A DNA stretch of 64,000 bases from Zeus faber (GCA_960531495.1 OY482859.1:17954286-18018285), one strand, 5' to 3'; numbered from the stretch's first letter, positions 39,450 through 52,365 are shown. Made by a program: numbers and translations. Notes: generated by a model from the letters alone, not told the origin.

Positions 39450-40211
39450 TGGCTTTCATTTATTTTACACACACTTTTCTTAAAAAAAAACCCACACATT
39501 TTACAAAGTGTTAAACATTGCTGATAAAAAAACTAAAATAATCAAGTTATATACTACGTTTCTGCTGGAGCTGATCTCATCAGCTTGTGTTTCAGAGAAG
39601 TTCATTGCCTTATTTTGTAGGTTTTAAAAAAATACTTGGAGGCTCTCTCGAAACTATTACAGCCTTGTGCCACCTTGTTTTTACCAATGGCAGAAAGTGC
39701 TTGTTCAAGTAGTTCAAAATGAATGAACATTCAATTCAGCTTATTTAGCTGGCAGTAGATATTTTATTTTCTGTAAGAAAATAAACCCATCTGTAAAAAA
39801 AAAAGATATTCACATATCATATGAAAAAACTAAAACTTTAAATAAACTGAATAGTGGACATATGCAAGATGTGAATGTATCAAAACACCCCCCCAACAAA
39901 CACTCATTATTACTACTGCTTACTATTCAGTGGATTGTCGTCCAGTAAAAACAAATTCTAAATAAATTAGAAAGCTTCAATATCTCCAAAACCATATTTA
40001 CTAATGAAAAGATTAAAAAAGACACTTAAAGCACTAACCCCTACTTACTGTGACATACCACACTTAAAGACAAACGTAGATGTAGATGAATAGATTGTTC
40101 ATTTCAAAATGGCAGAAAACAGTGTAAGGTCTGCGCGAGGGAAGAAAAAACAACTTGTAATTTGTTGACAACAGAGTTCTGAGGAACTGACCAACAGTTC
40201 ACTAAAGGCCA
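39450..40211 (-). other. cmtr2: Probable cmtr2 3' UTR
   Basis: AT-rich, non-coding sequence after the cmtr2 stop. Minus-strand AATAAA signals (TTTATT on the plus strand) occur near 39458 and 39760, which would bound the transcript. Confidence 0.5.
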
Positions 40212-42731
40212 TTAAGATTGAATGATCAAATGCAGCTTTTGCCTGACGATTTCAGAGTTCATGGACAACAGGAAAGCCGTAAGCCCTCCTCTGAGGAGCT
40301 CCTCCATAGGTACAAACTGTAGAACTTGCTTCTGACACCCCGAGGACTGACCGCCCAAATCTTTCCCGCTTGCCAACTGAACCATGCGACAATGGAGGTC
40401 AATGAGAAGGGGGAGCAGCGTGGCGGCAGCTTCGGGGCAGAAGCCCACACAAACCAGCACTGTTCCAACGGCATGTGATGGGGGAGGACATCTAAACGTG
40501 ACCGAGCGAAACGACAGGTGCAAGCTGAAGATGATTCCTGCAGTGACACGGGTGACCGCGGAGAGCAGGGGCAGCAGGAAGGAGTCCCCAGTGTTTAGGT
40601 TCTGCAGGGAGAACAGAACACAGCGCAGAAGCTCCTGCTGGTACAGCGGCTCCCCATCATGCAGTGTCAAGTGATTAATCCCTGGAAATGAAGGCTGCTC
40701 TGAAAACTTTAAAACCATATCCCCCACTTGGTCTTCAGAGACGCCCCACACTGATCCGCTGCCAAAGACCAGACACTGACTCTGCGTTTTACTCCCACGA
40801 TGAAGGCTCGATGTTGTCAGGTTAGAAAGGAGCGCAACCTCTGACAGGATGGAGGCACAACAACCCACTTGGCAGGAGTTACAGGGAGGTACATGGTCCC
40901 AAATTAATCCAGATCCCTCAGCAGTCTGCACCAGAGCTTCGTTGAGTTGGTTCAACAAATCCCCGTCGCAGAAAGGAGAGTTTTTGATCACAGAGAGGGC
41001 TTCCCCAACAACAATGTACCAGGAGGTTGTGTGGCAGTCCGTCAGTGGTCCTTGCAGTACACAGTCTGTCCCAAATGCCTCGGTAGAGTGTGTCGTTACC
41101 CAGGTAGCATGGCAACACCTCTCAAGACGTTGCCTCCAGCTAAGGCTCTTTAATGCCCTCCGTTCATTGAAGGAGCCCATTTGTTTCTTCTGCCCCAAAG
41201 GTCTACCCGCTGAAACACTGCAGCAAGCTGGATTCACAGTATTACGAGACAGCCATCTGGTTCGTGGGAGATGGCTCACCTAAGGACAAGGAAGGGGTCA
41301 TTTTATAGGTTTTAGATCAATAGATATGCCATACACAGCGAACCGGTGATGGTGCTTTGTCTCTTGCAATAAATACAACATTTAAAAACATTATAATCAC
41401 GATGCACCGAAGGCGTTATGGCAGGTTTCAAGTTAAATGTTTTATCATGAAGTATAATGTGGTGGAAAAATTGCCGTTCCTACCTGGAAGCGCTGCAGGT
41501 ATTCTTGGGCAGCGTAATCTCTGATGTAGTCCAGCCGCTGCCTCTGATCGTCACTCATTCCTTCAAACAGTCTCAGGTTCTCTTTAATTGTCTCTACTTG
41601 CAGCATGTGAAAGTAGGTGCACACTTGTTCGTGTTGCTCCAGAAAGGAAGATGGGATGAAGGAATTTGGGAAAAGGGCCTCGCTTTCAGCCAGACGTGGT
41701 CCATAGTTCCGAATTAGCTTTGAGAGCAACGACCTCACCACTGTCTTGCTCTCGTAGTGAAGACACACAATGTACACCTCAGAGTTCCCTGCCTTGCTGG
41801 TAGCAGGCTTGAACACATTGACGGAGCGGAAACAGCAGTTCAACAGGTACAGTAGGCAGACGGAGGAGTGTTCATATAAAGTAAACATTTTCAGCACTAA
41901 AGAGCCACCAGGACTGAGGAGCAGCAGTGCGGCAGTGGCCTCACAGTAGTGCAGTGGTGCCACCAGGGCCTCTTGCTCATCAGGGTTCTCCTGGCAGTCA
42001 AAACTTCCGTCCGCAGTCACAACATCCACACGGTGCATGTTGCCTACAAATCCCTGCAGCTCCAACAAGTGCTTTTGGCTCATGATATTCCCTGTGTTAT
42101 CTGAGCCAAAAAACCACCAAGGTAGTGTATTAGCAATTAGCCGATCATCTGCGATTGTTGTGTTGCCTCCATTGGCCTCATGGTAGGGGTTGAGAGTGTT
42201 GGCCGCCCAACTCCAGTCACAGTAACGTGTGTGCTCACTAGTCTTGATGTAGTGATTTAGTGCTGATATGAAGGCCCCCGGAGCCTCACACAGATGCACA
42301 GTGTTCAGCTCCCCACTCTCTAGCGCCTCTTCTGAAAGGAGGCCAAAGGCACCCAAAATCTCATAGAACTTGCACCAGGCCTGAGTACAGATCTCTGCAT
42401 TGGCAGCCAAACGTACAGTGGCGATGACCTTACCAGCGCGGTTAGTGGAGTTTGTGTGCTGATGCCAGACCTCCAGATCCTTGTCACTGAGCTGGTTCTT
42501 CACAGCGTTCAGTGACCTCTTCATGGCCTGCAGCCGGGGGTGCTCTTGTGGAGGGTGCCGAAGCGCGTCGTTCGGATCGGGGAGACACCACTCCCCGCCG
42601 GACGGCTTTGCGTAGGCTTTTACCTTGTTGAAAAGTTCTCCAGCTTCCGTCAACATTTCCGAGTCGAGCGCCACCATATCTGACTGTTGAAGTCGGCCTG
42701 CCCTCTTCCTCATACCGTGGCCTCTGCTCAT
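40212..42731 (-). CDS. cmtr2: Cap-specific mRNA (nucleoside-2'-O-)methyltransferase 2, complete
   Basis: Two coding exons on the minus strand, 42731-41484 and 41279-40212, joined by a GT..AG intron, give 771 aa; human CMTR2 is about the same length. The enzyme methylates the ribose of the second transcribed nucleotide of capped mRNA (cap2). The N-terminal Rossmann (RrmJ/FtsJ-like) domain is clear: the SAM-binding motif LCEAPGAF lies near residue 147, and the K-D-K residues of the K-D-K-E tetrad sit in KFYEILG, VVTADGSFDCQ (Asp near 241) and GSLVLKMFT (Lys near 281). The C-terminal half is the degenerate second methyltransferase-like domain, ending near VLQFVPMEELLRGGL. The first ATG in the open frame, preceded by a probable 5' UTR acceptor near 42752, is the chosen start. 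Confidence 0.95.
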
Positions 42732-42782
42732 CCTCACCACTTCAAACCACTTTCAAAATTAAAAGAGAATGGCGTTAGTAGT

Positions 42783-42806
42783 AAAAAAAAAAAAAAAAAA
42801 AAAAAA
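42783..42806 (+). repeat. Poly-A tract
   Basis: About 24 A residues just upstream of the cmtr2 coding start, outside coding sequence. Confidence 0.9.
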
Positions 42807-43429
42807 GGGGGTTGATGAAATCACAAAGAAAGAAAAATGGAAATAAAATTCAATCATTAGAGAATGAGATTTGATGACACCTCAAATGATGGCAAAAACA
42901 TTGCATATATTTAGAAATCACAATTACAAGTTTCCATGCGTCTCATCAAAATGTGTATTTTGGGCCGAGGTCTTTTTTTTTTTACTCATATCCTGTGTGC
43001 ATTGGTAGCTCATAAGAAATCCAAATAACACTTCTTCAGCGGTTCTTCTTTATGTGAGTGACAACACATACATCTATACAGCGCGGCTGATCCGCAGGCA
43101 TTTTGCATTGCAACTCTTTTTGTAATTTCACCAAAACTAAGCGTTCAAAACAAAACGCGCGAAACATAAACAGCCACATACTAGTGCACCCACGATGTTA
43201 GTCGATAGCATAATAATACAACTCCCCTGTTCAGAAGGGGGAGGGGGGAGGACTTGGAAGTTGTGTAGGAGTTGGAGTTAATGAAAGACGAAAGCAACAA
43301 AAGCGCACAACAAAAAAAAACAACAACACGAATTTTACGTTCGGTATCCTCTACCTGCAGGTTACTAACACGCTATCCCAAACCTACTACGCGTCGTCGG
43401 ACATTTCACCCGGACAAATTTACTTCGGG

Positions 43430-44054
43430 ATTACCGGAAGTGAGCGCGGGGCGTCCGTCCGTCCGTCCGTCCGTATTGCGCACGCGCGTCCGGCAGGGCG
43501 CTTCGCTTAAAGAGACAACGTCTCTATAACGACCCAGTTCTGAACCTTCGCGCCCAAATTAAAAACCTTTTTTTTTTTTTCTCTCACCAATTTGATCCCA
43601 TTTACTTATTCTGGTGTAGGCGCCATAAAATGTGAGCATTTTTTTTTTTTTTACCGACGATAAGCGAGAAGGATTGAGTTGCAGGGCCGCAGGCGGACAA
43701 AAGACCACTGTCATAACACGTGGACGCGTAACCAGTTAATACAAGTTGGGTTTATATTGTATTTTTCACCCCCCACCCCCCCCAAAAAATAATAAAAGTT
43801 TGTCTCCCCCGCGCTTTGTACAGCCACTGCAGATAAATCGACTGTGACGGGGATGTATAATATTCCACGTGTGCGCAGCAACAGCGAGGCCCGGTGGCCG
43901 AGCGGAGGATCACCGCTCCGGGTGGAACCAAAAGTTGTCGTTGGCGTTTCAACCCGGCACCAGCTCCCCCGACACCACGCAAACTGTGCTGGGAAGCCGC
44001 GGGGGCGGTCGGCGTTGTTTACGGGGTCGCGCCCCGACGTTTGGGCCGCGTTCG
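43430..44054. promoter_or_regulatory. CpG-rich shared 5' region of cmtr2 and the C2H2 gene
   Basis: CpG-dense segments at about 43430-43510 (with a (CCGT)n run) and 43860-44054 lie between the two divergent genes. The right segment ends in a strong donor, TTCG followed by GTAAGA at 44055, which would close a non-coding first exon of the plus-strand C2H2 gene. A bidirectional promoter is the simplest reading, but it is inference. Confidence 0.55.
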
Positions 44055-44628
44055 GTAAGATAGCGACGTGCGCGGCCTTCAGGTTGTTATGCGATACGCT
44101 GTACAACCAACTACGTTGTTTAACAAAATAATAACAGTTGAGTTGTGTAAGTTATATTCGAGTATGGGTTGTTTTGGTGGGGGTGTCCCTGGCACGCCGC
44201 CGGTTGTGTGTGCAGTGTATATAGCCACAAAACAGTTACGAAGCTAGAAAGGCGATGAACAAACTAGTTGGTTTGAAAAGGTAAAGGTTATTTTAACTTA
44301 ATAGTAGAGGAACACTATTAACTCTGGCCTGCGGGCACAGCGCATATGTGCAACCTTCTTGCTCTTTCACTTACTTGCAATAGATGGATTGCATACATAT
44401 ATCAACTAAAATCGGCACCTACACTGTGTGTGCCAGGGAGGAAAGCAAAATGGTTATAATAATATTCATGTGGTATCGCTAAAGATGAGTTGGATTCGGT
44501 TATATTCTTAAATTTCTTTGAACGTTAACATTATGATTGAATATTGCCGAAAGTCAGTTTGCAGCATTGTAAAATCTTACAATAATCCCCCCCTCCATAG
44601 ACTTTCAAGCTCCTCCACCTCTGGAACA

Positions 44629-45006
44629 ATGGAAACAAGCAAAGATTCAGAAGTGATGCTAATAGAACCAAAGGTAGTACTCCAAATGTATTTCTCTCGT
44701 TTTGTATTTGTATTTTTAATGAGTTCTGTGTCTTCATATAATGAAGGACAGTGCAAGATCACAGTGCTAGACATCAGGATCTTTTATCGGTATGTTTAAT
44801 TTGTAACTGGCTTGACAATAAATTACTTCATTTCTTGTATTATTTCTACTTCTTGTCTTTATTTGATCTGAATATAATATTGACTGATGATGAAGGAGAA
44901 GGTCCAAGGTCCAGGTGAAAGTGAAGGTCCAAATCAATCATTTTATTGTATATAAATGTTAAAGTTGCTTTTTTTGAGTTGGTGAATTCCCAAATAAAAC
45001 ATGGAT

Positions 45007-45056
<50 letters not shown>

Positions 45057-46123
45057 TAATGTAAAATGGCATTAATTAAATTTGGGTTTGGTTCAAACAT
45101 TTTATTTATTTATTTCTTTATTTCACATTTTCTATTTGTGTGTGTGTGTGGTTTTAGGAAGCTCACACAGTGCCTCAGGAGGATGGAGTTTGGTCTATAG
45201 CAGTGGCTCATGGAACTGAATGCACTGAATTGAATAAAATCAAACAACCATCATGTTTCCTGGACACACAATGGCTGGATACTAGAGTTCTCCTGGAGCG
45301 ATTGCGTGTCTACATGTGTGAGGAGTGCAAAAAGATGTTCTACACATTCCCACAGCTTGTAAGACACACAAGCGTGCACAAGAAATACAATCCTAGGCGC
45401 TATCTTTGCCGAATTTGTGGAACTCGCTTCCGATATTGTTTTCAACATGCAAACCACCAATGTGTCCACACAGAAGAGCGTCCATTTCCCTGTGACCTGT
45501 GTGAATTCTCTTTCATATCAAACTTCCATCTGAAACGCCATCAGCAGCTCCATACCAAAGAGACAATGCCTTTGGTGCCATCTCAGTTAAATTCTGATGT
45601 CAAGTCTGAATCTGAGCCCCCTATTGTGCCTCCAAATAGCTGCAATGAATTAAATTCTGAAAATAATTTTCTACTCATGCTTGAACTGAGGCAGAGCCGT
45701 GTGTTGATTGACGAAACGCAAAGTGCTCCCACTACACTACCCGTACCCAGTTCCACCACCCAGACCCTCACAGCATTCTCTCCCCAAACCAGTAGTCCAC
45801 CATTTCTGTCCCAGGACAATGACATTTTTCTGGAAACCAGAGGATCCCTATCGCCATACCCCAGATCTCCGTCACAGCCTGATGACCTTAAATTGCCATA
45901 CCCCACAGCGCCATCAAAGACCTGTAGGCCTCCATATCCCAAATCCTTAAGACAGACATTTGGAAATTTTAGTCTAACATCACCATTGCTAAAGGTCAGG
46001 ATGGGTTTGGATAAAAGAAAGAGGAAAAAACAAGAACAAAAAGAAAACGACAATATGCTTGTTCAAGAAGACACAAGACCTCAACAACAAATAATTGCCT
46101 ATGACATAGAGGTTGAGGTTTAG
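44629..46123 (+). CDS. Three-finger C2H2 zinc finger protein, unrecognised
   Basis: Coding exons 44629-44673 and 45158-46123 give 336 aa; the first coding exon has a 5' UTR acceptor AG at 44599-44600. Residues 69-89, 99-119 and 127-147 are C2H2 fingers (CEECKKMFYTF, CRICGTRFRYC, CDLCEFSFISN), and the linker between the last two, TEERPFP, is close to the classical TGEKPF. The N-terminus has no KRAB, BTB or SCAN domain that I recognise. The C-terminal half is Ser/Pro-rich and contains repeats of YP (LKLPYPTAPSK, RPPYPKS), and a basic DKRKRKKQ near its end may be a nuclear signal. It is probably a nuclear DNA-binding protein; I cannot name it. Confidence 0.8.
45011..45054 (+). repeat. (AT)n microsatellite
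   Basis: A 44-nt AT repeat in the intron of the C2H2 gene. Confidence 0.93.
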
Positions 46124-47030
46124 GAAAATGTATCCTTTGTTTTCTGAAATGTTTGAAAGGGACAGCCAACCATAACAACATTCTTCCACCACAGTGCAAT
46201 AGTGAATTGAAATGAGCAAATTCAACATGAGCAGGTGTAAAGATGAAGATACGTGACTTATCCCCAAAGGGAAAGTCCAGTGTTGCAGCAGCAATGACAT
46301 ACATCACAAAACACATATAATGCACAACATACTGTACAGATGTTCCACATAAAGAACATTTTTTGTAGTGGCAACCTTAACATTTTTTTTTAAAAGCTGT
46401 AATTTGAAACCATGAGGTGATTTTTTTATTACTCTTTAATGAACAAGTTATGCCGTTGTTGTTTTTACATCTATAGTGTAGCATACCGCGAAAGCTTGAT
46501 TGGCTTGACAAATTGCTGACATGGCTTTCAAGAGGTCTTCTGTTCCTGTGCAGTCTTTATAGAGTTTGTGTGCGTCTGTCCTTCATCTTCATCATCTTTC
46601 TTTGATCATAATGAAAAATCGTAATAATGATATCACTGATATTTGTTATTGTAATGAAATAATAATATTAATAATGCACAACATATTAATATACTATTAA
46701 TATATTTTGTTTTATTCTAAAGATAAATACACACCATAAGCAATTATAATGATCTATTCTGGTTGTAATAGGTGTGTGTGTGCGTGCGTGCGTGCGTGTA
46801 AATAAATAAATATATTTATTTATATATAGTATGACATGTATTTGTATTATTGTTGTTGTTATTATCAGTCCATTTATAGTATTCATTCCTCTTGCTCAAC
46901 CTCCAGTAGGCCCCAAACCCTAATGAGATTATTGTCATAATTTATGGCATGGATTTGTGTTTTATTCTGAACACACGTAACCACGTCCAGTTAACGTCAC
47001 GTCTCCATCTAATCCGTCCACGCGTCGCAT
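46124..47030 (+). other. C2H2 gene 3' region and intergenic sequence
   Basis: AT-rich, non-coding sequence with (GCGT)n and (AAAT)n near 46773-46812. AATAAA near 46801 could end the C2H2 transcript. I see no other feature. Confidence 0.45.
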
Positions 47031-47318
47031 TTGCTGGACGCGGGCCATTGGTCGAACGGCCCGCGTCACCGTGAGCGGTGCTTCCGATTGGCCGGCCCGG
47101 CTGTCACTCAGGGCGAAGGCGCGCGACGACGGGCGGTCTTCGCTGGACGGCGTGCAGGTGATTGGCTGACGGCGCTGCGTCGGCGGCGGAGGACCGCGGT
47201 GCTGATGCTGTGGGAGTAGGAGTCAGGTTCCAGAGCAGCATCCCCCGGCGCCGGGCCGTGAATCAAAGGACGCTCGCTCCGTCGGGTTCGGCACGGGACG
47301 CATTGCTGTTTCACAAGG
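47030..47318 (+). promoter_or_regulatory. porcn: CpG-rich promoter and non-coding first exon of porcn
   Basis: CpG-dense sequence ends in CACAAG followed by the donor GTAAGT (GT at 47319-47320). The next acceptor in line is AG at 48712-48713, two bases before the porcn ATG, so this is probably the 5' UTR exon. The open frame across it lacks any recognised domain. Confidence 0.6.
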
Positions 47319-47763
47319 GTAAGTCGGTTCCCCCTAAAAGTATTGCACCTACTCTGTCGGTGTTGGACGGGGGTCACCTCGCTAAACTCAAGTGTTTTGG
47401 CTGCAAGATGGTGAGTGTCTGGTCAGGGGGGAACCGGGTTACAGCAAATGGCAATTTCCTCGTCAGCGTTTGTAGTTTTTAGCAAACGGAGAAACGGTGC
47501 ATGTGTGTGCAGATGTTTAAATGATTCAACTCACTGCTGTGTCCACTACATTGCGGGAAATGTGGGGAATACCTTAATACTCTAACAGTGACTATGGAAC
47601 AATAACTCATCTCATTTACACTGCGCCTAGATGCTGTTTTCTACTGTATTCATTTCACTTCGTAATCTCAAGCATGTTTAATGTTTAAAATACGTTCATG
47701 CACATACTCTTCATTCGGCAAGTATGCTCCTCACATACTCTTCAGTCGGAGTATGCTCTACAG

Positions 47764-48555
47764 CACTGGTCCTCAACCAGTATTCTCCCAGGGGTCTTCC
47801 AGGAGGTGCCAGGGGGTCCCCAGCAAAAAAATCCCTTAAAGTTGAACTTAACCATTATTTCAGACGTTAACGTCTTATTTATTTAAGATGAGCACCGTTC
47901 GAGAATGTACAATTATGACTGTTTTTGATCGTAGTTTCACTGTTATCGCCCTAATTATAGTATAGACATGTATGGGATTTTGGAATAAATCATAATAAAT
48001 GTATTCCATAATATTAATGTATTAATGTTGTGGCAGATCTGCCTGCTACATGCCCCCCGCGTGCCATTTTCAGGGCCCTCCAACACAGAGACACAGGAAG
48101 AGAAGCCGGGAGCAGATGGACACATGTCATGACAGAGGCTCTCCCTGTGTGTGTGTGTGGGGGGGTGGGAGATTTACCTGTTGCCCGTTGATGGCTCTGA
48201 TGAGCAACAGGCGTACAGCCACCCCTGATCCCGGGCCCAATTACCTCGACCCAAGACAGGTGTGGTTGCTTATAAACCACACCACCCTCACACCACAAAT
48301 GTATATGCTTTTGTCGCTTTTGTCCAAAGCGACAAAAAAAAAAAGACATTTGTCACAGTATCAAACCAACTGTATGTCACCAGTCACAGCCAGCTAAAGA
48401 TTCTCTGGAATCAAGCAATACTAGTAGAGTCAGAGTTGTTAAAAATCAAATCTTCTCAGATTTGGGTCACAGAGACTGGGAAACAATTTTATCAAATGAG
48501 GCCCAATGAGTATCAAATTTAAGGTACTTGATATGAAAACGGTTAGGAATCACTG
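47764..48555. mobile_element. hAT-type element with 8-bp target duplication
   Basis: The ends CACTGGTCCTCAACC (47764) and, reverse-complemented, CAGTGATTCCTAACC are inverted repeats. The 8-mer CTCTACAG flanks the element exactly on both sides (47756-47763 and 48556-48563), which is the hAT signature. There is no transposase. A solo LTR has inserted into it. Confidence 0.88.
48029..48297 (-). mobile_element. Solo LTR, 269 bp, nested in the hAT element
   Basis: On the plus strand it starts TGTGGCAG and ends CACCACA, so it has TG..CA termini, and it is flanked by exact 5-bp duplications AATGT (48024-48028 and 48298-48302). Read in reverse it matches the LTR at 35804-36115. The other LTR and interior are gone, as after LTR-LTR recombination. 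Confidence 0.88.
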
Positions 48556-48715
48556 CTCTACAGTAACTCACAACCAATTAACTTTTAGAATAAAGTCACC
48601 CGAACTTCCAGTGTATTTGAACTGATATGTATGCATACTTGTTAGCTTATACTTACAGGGTCAGATAAAATTCCATTGTTTTGACACGTCTCTTCCTTAT
48701 TTCTGAAATATAGCG

Positions 48716-51114
48716 ATGGGAACCTTCAGCCGGGAGGAGTTTTTCCAGGAGCTTGCCCATGGTTGCCTCCTGCCCACCGCCCAGCAGGGCCTGGAGCAGG
48801 TGTGGCAGCTGCTGGTCATCTGCCTGCTGTGCCGGCTACTCTGGATGTTGGGTGAGAGTCACTCATACGGATTCAATTTGCTTTGGGCTTCATCGTATCC
48901 TCACCCCGTCACCTCGGCGTGCTCAGCTTGGACACGGTCACAGCGTCTCTTCCTGTTTTTCTTTATTTCTTGTTTTTATCAGGACTCCCGTCTTTTGTGA
49001 AACACCTTAGCACTGTGGCGGGCGGCTTCTACGCGCTCTACCTGTTCTTTGAGCTGCACATGATCTGGGTGGTCCTCCTCAGCCTCCTCTGCTACCTCAT
49101 CCTCTTTCTGTGTCGCCACTCTAGCATCCGGGGCACCTTCATCTCCATCACCGTCCTCATCTACCTGCTCCTCGGGTAAGGGAGCCCTCACATCATCGTA
49201 CCGAACAGCCCTGATTCTGTGAAGGCTTTTGATGAAGCAGACTGCTCTCGGATGTCAGAGTGGGTTTTTTTTGGGGGGGGGGGGGGGTTTCAGCGATTTC
49301 GAAAAAGCAGTTTCACACCCAGCAAAAAGCTTCACGAAGACTGATCGAATTTTCATCTTGTCAACAGGGAGCTGCACATGATGGACACAACCACCTGGCA
49401 CAAGATGAGAGGTGGGTGAAACTTCTCCATCGGTCTGATACTGCAGTAACAAGTCTTAAACGGGGCTTTGTGGTCAACCCGCGAGGAGGAAAAAACGACA
49501 GTGGAAACTGACGCTGTATCATTAGTTTGTATAATTCCAAACAGAGATGACGAAAGAAAAGTCCCTTTTGCCTTGTGAGCAAAGTTCGATTTCACGTGAA
49601 GAGGTCGCCGTCTCACCCCTCAGTCCTTTAATTGATCGGATTAAACACTAGCGAGGTGTGAGTGATGTTGATGTCCAGTAAAGGTGATGAACTCCTCCCG
49701 AGAAGCCCGCTCTTTCTTCACACGCTGTCCCCCCTTCGTCCAGGTTCCCAGATGGTGGTCGCCATGAAAGCCATATCCCTGGCGTTTGATTTGGACAGGG
49801 GCGTTGTCGGTCGCGTGCCGTCGCCCGTCGAGTTCATGGGCTACATTTACTTTGTGGGCACGGTCATCTTCGGCCCTTGGATCAGTTTCAACAGCTACAA
49901 GGAGGCCCTGGACGGCCGCAGACTAGTAAGCCCGACGTCTTTTAAGCGAGTGAAAAAGGGTAGGGGGATGGATTATTCACAGGAAACGTCCTTTCACCTG
50001 TCAACCTTTTGAAATATTTGCTTCTCTTTCCTCCTCAGAGCTTCTCGTGGTTTTTCAAGGTGTCTGTCAGCTGGGTGAAGAGCCAGATTTGCCTCGTCGT
50101 TTCCAATTGCGTAGCCCCCTACCTCTTTCCTTATTTCATACCTATATACGGGGACAAGTTGCTACGAAGGTATGTAGGCTTATAGAAATAACCACTGCTG
50201 GAGTTATTCTGCCCCTTATTCGGTTTGCTTACGGTGTGTTCATTTTCACTTTGCCCGCAGCAAAAAGAGGAGAAAAATAAGGTAACAATTGCTCAGACAT
50301 CTGGCCCATCATACGGTACGGTACACACCTGAGCGCATCCTTAACCTTGTCTCTTCCACCCACATGCTTCTCAGGGGTTCCGTGGCGAGGTACGCCTTTT
50401 CCAAAGTCTAAATCTCATTTTTAGCGTATCGTTTCATGCCAGAAAAGCCGATCGCGCGCATCCTCCTGTAACCGCCCGTGCGTGTCTGGCTCCCTCTTTT
50501 CCCGATCCAAGGTGGCTGCTGTCGTACGAGAACGCCGTCTCCTTTCACTTCAGCAACTACTTTGTCGGCTATCTGAGCGAGACCACCGCCACGCTGGCGG
50601 GCTCGGGCTTCAGGGAAGAGAAGGACAACCTCAAATGGTCCGAGTCAAATGTGAGTGAGACGTCCCTCGCTGTCAAACGAGCCCCGGCTAACTCCCCCTC
50701 CTTTCGCCTTGGCAGGGACATGGCCGTCGCCGAGCCGCTGAAGGTGGAGCTCCCCAGGTCGATGGTGGAGGTGGTGACCTCATGGAACCTGCCCATGTCG
50801 CGCTTTCTTCACACATGTGAGCGTCGACGTTAACCCCAGTGGCTCCTCGCCGCGGTTGCTTTTCCGATGTTGTACCTTTTGCGCTGTTGAATCATTCAAA
50901 CAGCCGTTCAATAATTACCTTCATTTCTTCGTATTTCAGATGTTTTCAAGAGTGCTCTCAAATTCGGAACGTTCTCCGCGATCCTGGTGACGTACACGGC
51001 CAGTGCACTCCTGCATGTGAGTGTCGCGTCTCACAAGAGGCCGCAGCCGCCGCCGTTGTCACCGGAATTAGAGGTGGACGCTCGCTCTCTCTTTCACGTT
51101 CTGCCTTCAGTTTC

Positions 51115-51171
<57 letters not shown>

Positions 51172-52332
51172 TGACAGGGATTAAGTTTCCACCTGGGCGC
51201 GGTGCTGCTATCCCTGGGCTTCATCACTTACATCGAGCACGGTGAGAGTGTAGCCGTCTCGCAAACGAGAGCCCCGACCGTTCCCAGAAGGTGTTTGGCT
51301 TTGACGTCACGGTCGAGCGCTCACCGTATTGCACCGCTGCTGTGCTCCCCGCAGTGCCACGGCTTATCTTTCAGGACGTGGCTGTCGTTGTTCAAGTTTT
51401 TTTTTTTTTCTCTCTCTCTCTTTATTTTGAAAGGGTTTGTTGTTTCCCTGTCTTTCAGTGCTGCGGAAAAGGCTCGGGGCCATTTTTAGTGCGTGTGTAC
51501 TTTCGAAGAAATGTCCACCCAACTGCACGCATCGACACAAAAAGGTACCGTCCGCTCGCTGTTTTCCATTCCGTTATTCAGTGTGAAGTGTTTTCTTTAT
51601 CACCATCAGGAGATATTTGATTTGCGCATTGTCATTTCATTCTGGCCGTGGATTGGTCGCAGGCAAAAGGGGCTACATCATGAAAAACATTGAATTAGCG
51701 TCTAACAATGCTGCAAGATGAAGTCATAAATATACTGTATCTCTCTAACGTCGGTCGGGATGTCAGATTCTGCTGCTAGCAGAAAACAATAACAAAATGC
51801 ATCACTGCGGCAGTTGCAAAGTCTAATTGATCCGCTTTGTCTTGCTAATGCGTTCATTTTGGTAGTTCTTTGGCACAATTCCCAGCAAAATCCCTTTAAT
51901 TTGATTGCGGAGTAACACATCAAAACCCACGAGAATTGGCTGGAGAGAAAATGAGTCATGCCAGAGGAAAGCAGCCGACAGGCAATAATAATGACAATAC
52001 TGTTAGAGAAAAGGTACGCAGCCGTCACTGACGGTGCATTTGAGGGAATTCTTCTTTTACGTACTGTAACATTTGTGCAGAATTCTGTATTTCTCCTGAT
52101 GCAGTTGCACATTCTTCAAGTTCATTTTCTCCCGGCAGGCATCATGGGTGTATGTGATAAATGCGGCGTTTAGTGCCTTAGCGATCCTTCATCTGACGTA
52201 CCTGGGTTCAGTGTTCAACTCCAGTGTGGACTACATGGATGATCAAGAGGTGAGACCGCAACACCTTCAAAAAGCACAACGCACCCGCAACCGGCCGACT
52301 GTGCCGACTTACAACGCAAATGTAACCTTCGC

Positions 52333-52365
<33 letters not shown>

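Noticed and set aside
47031..47482. Arg/Ala-rich open frames ahead of porcn as a separate gene
   Set aside because: They cover a CpG-rich first exon and cross its strong donor site; codon content follows GC bias only.
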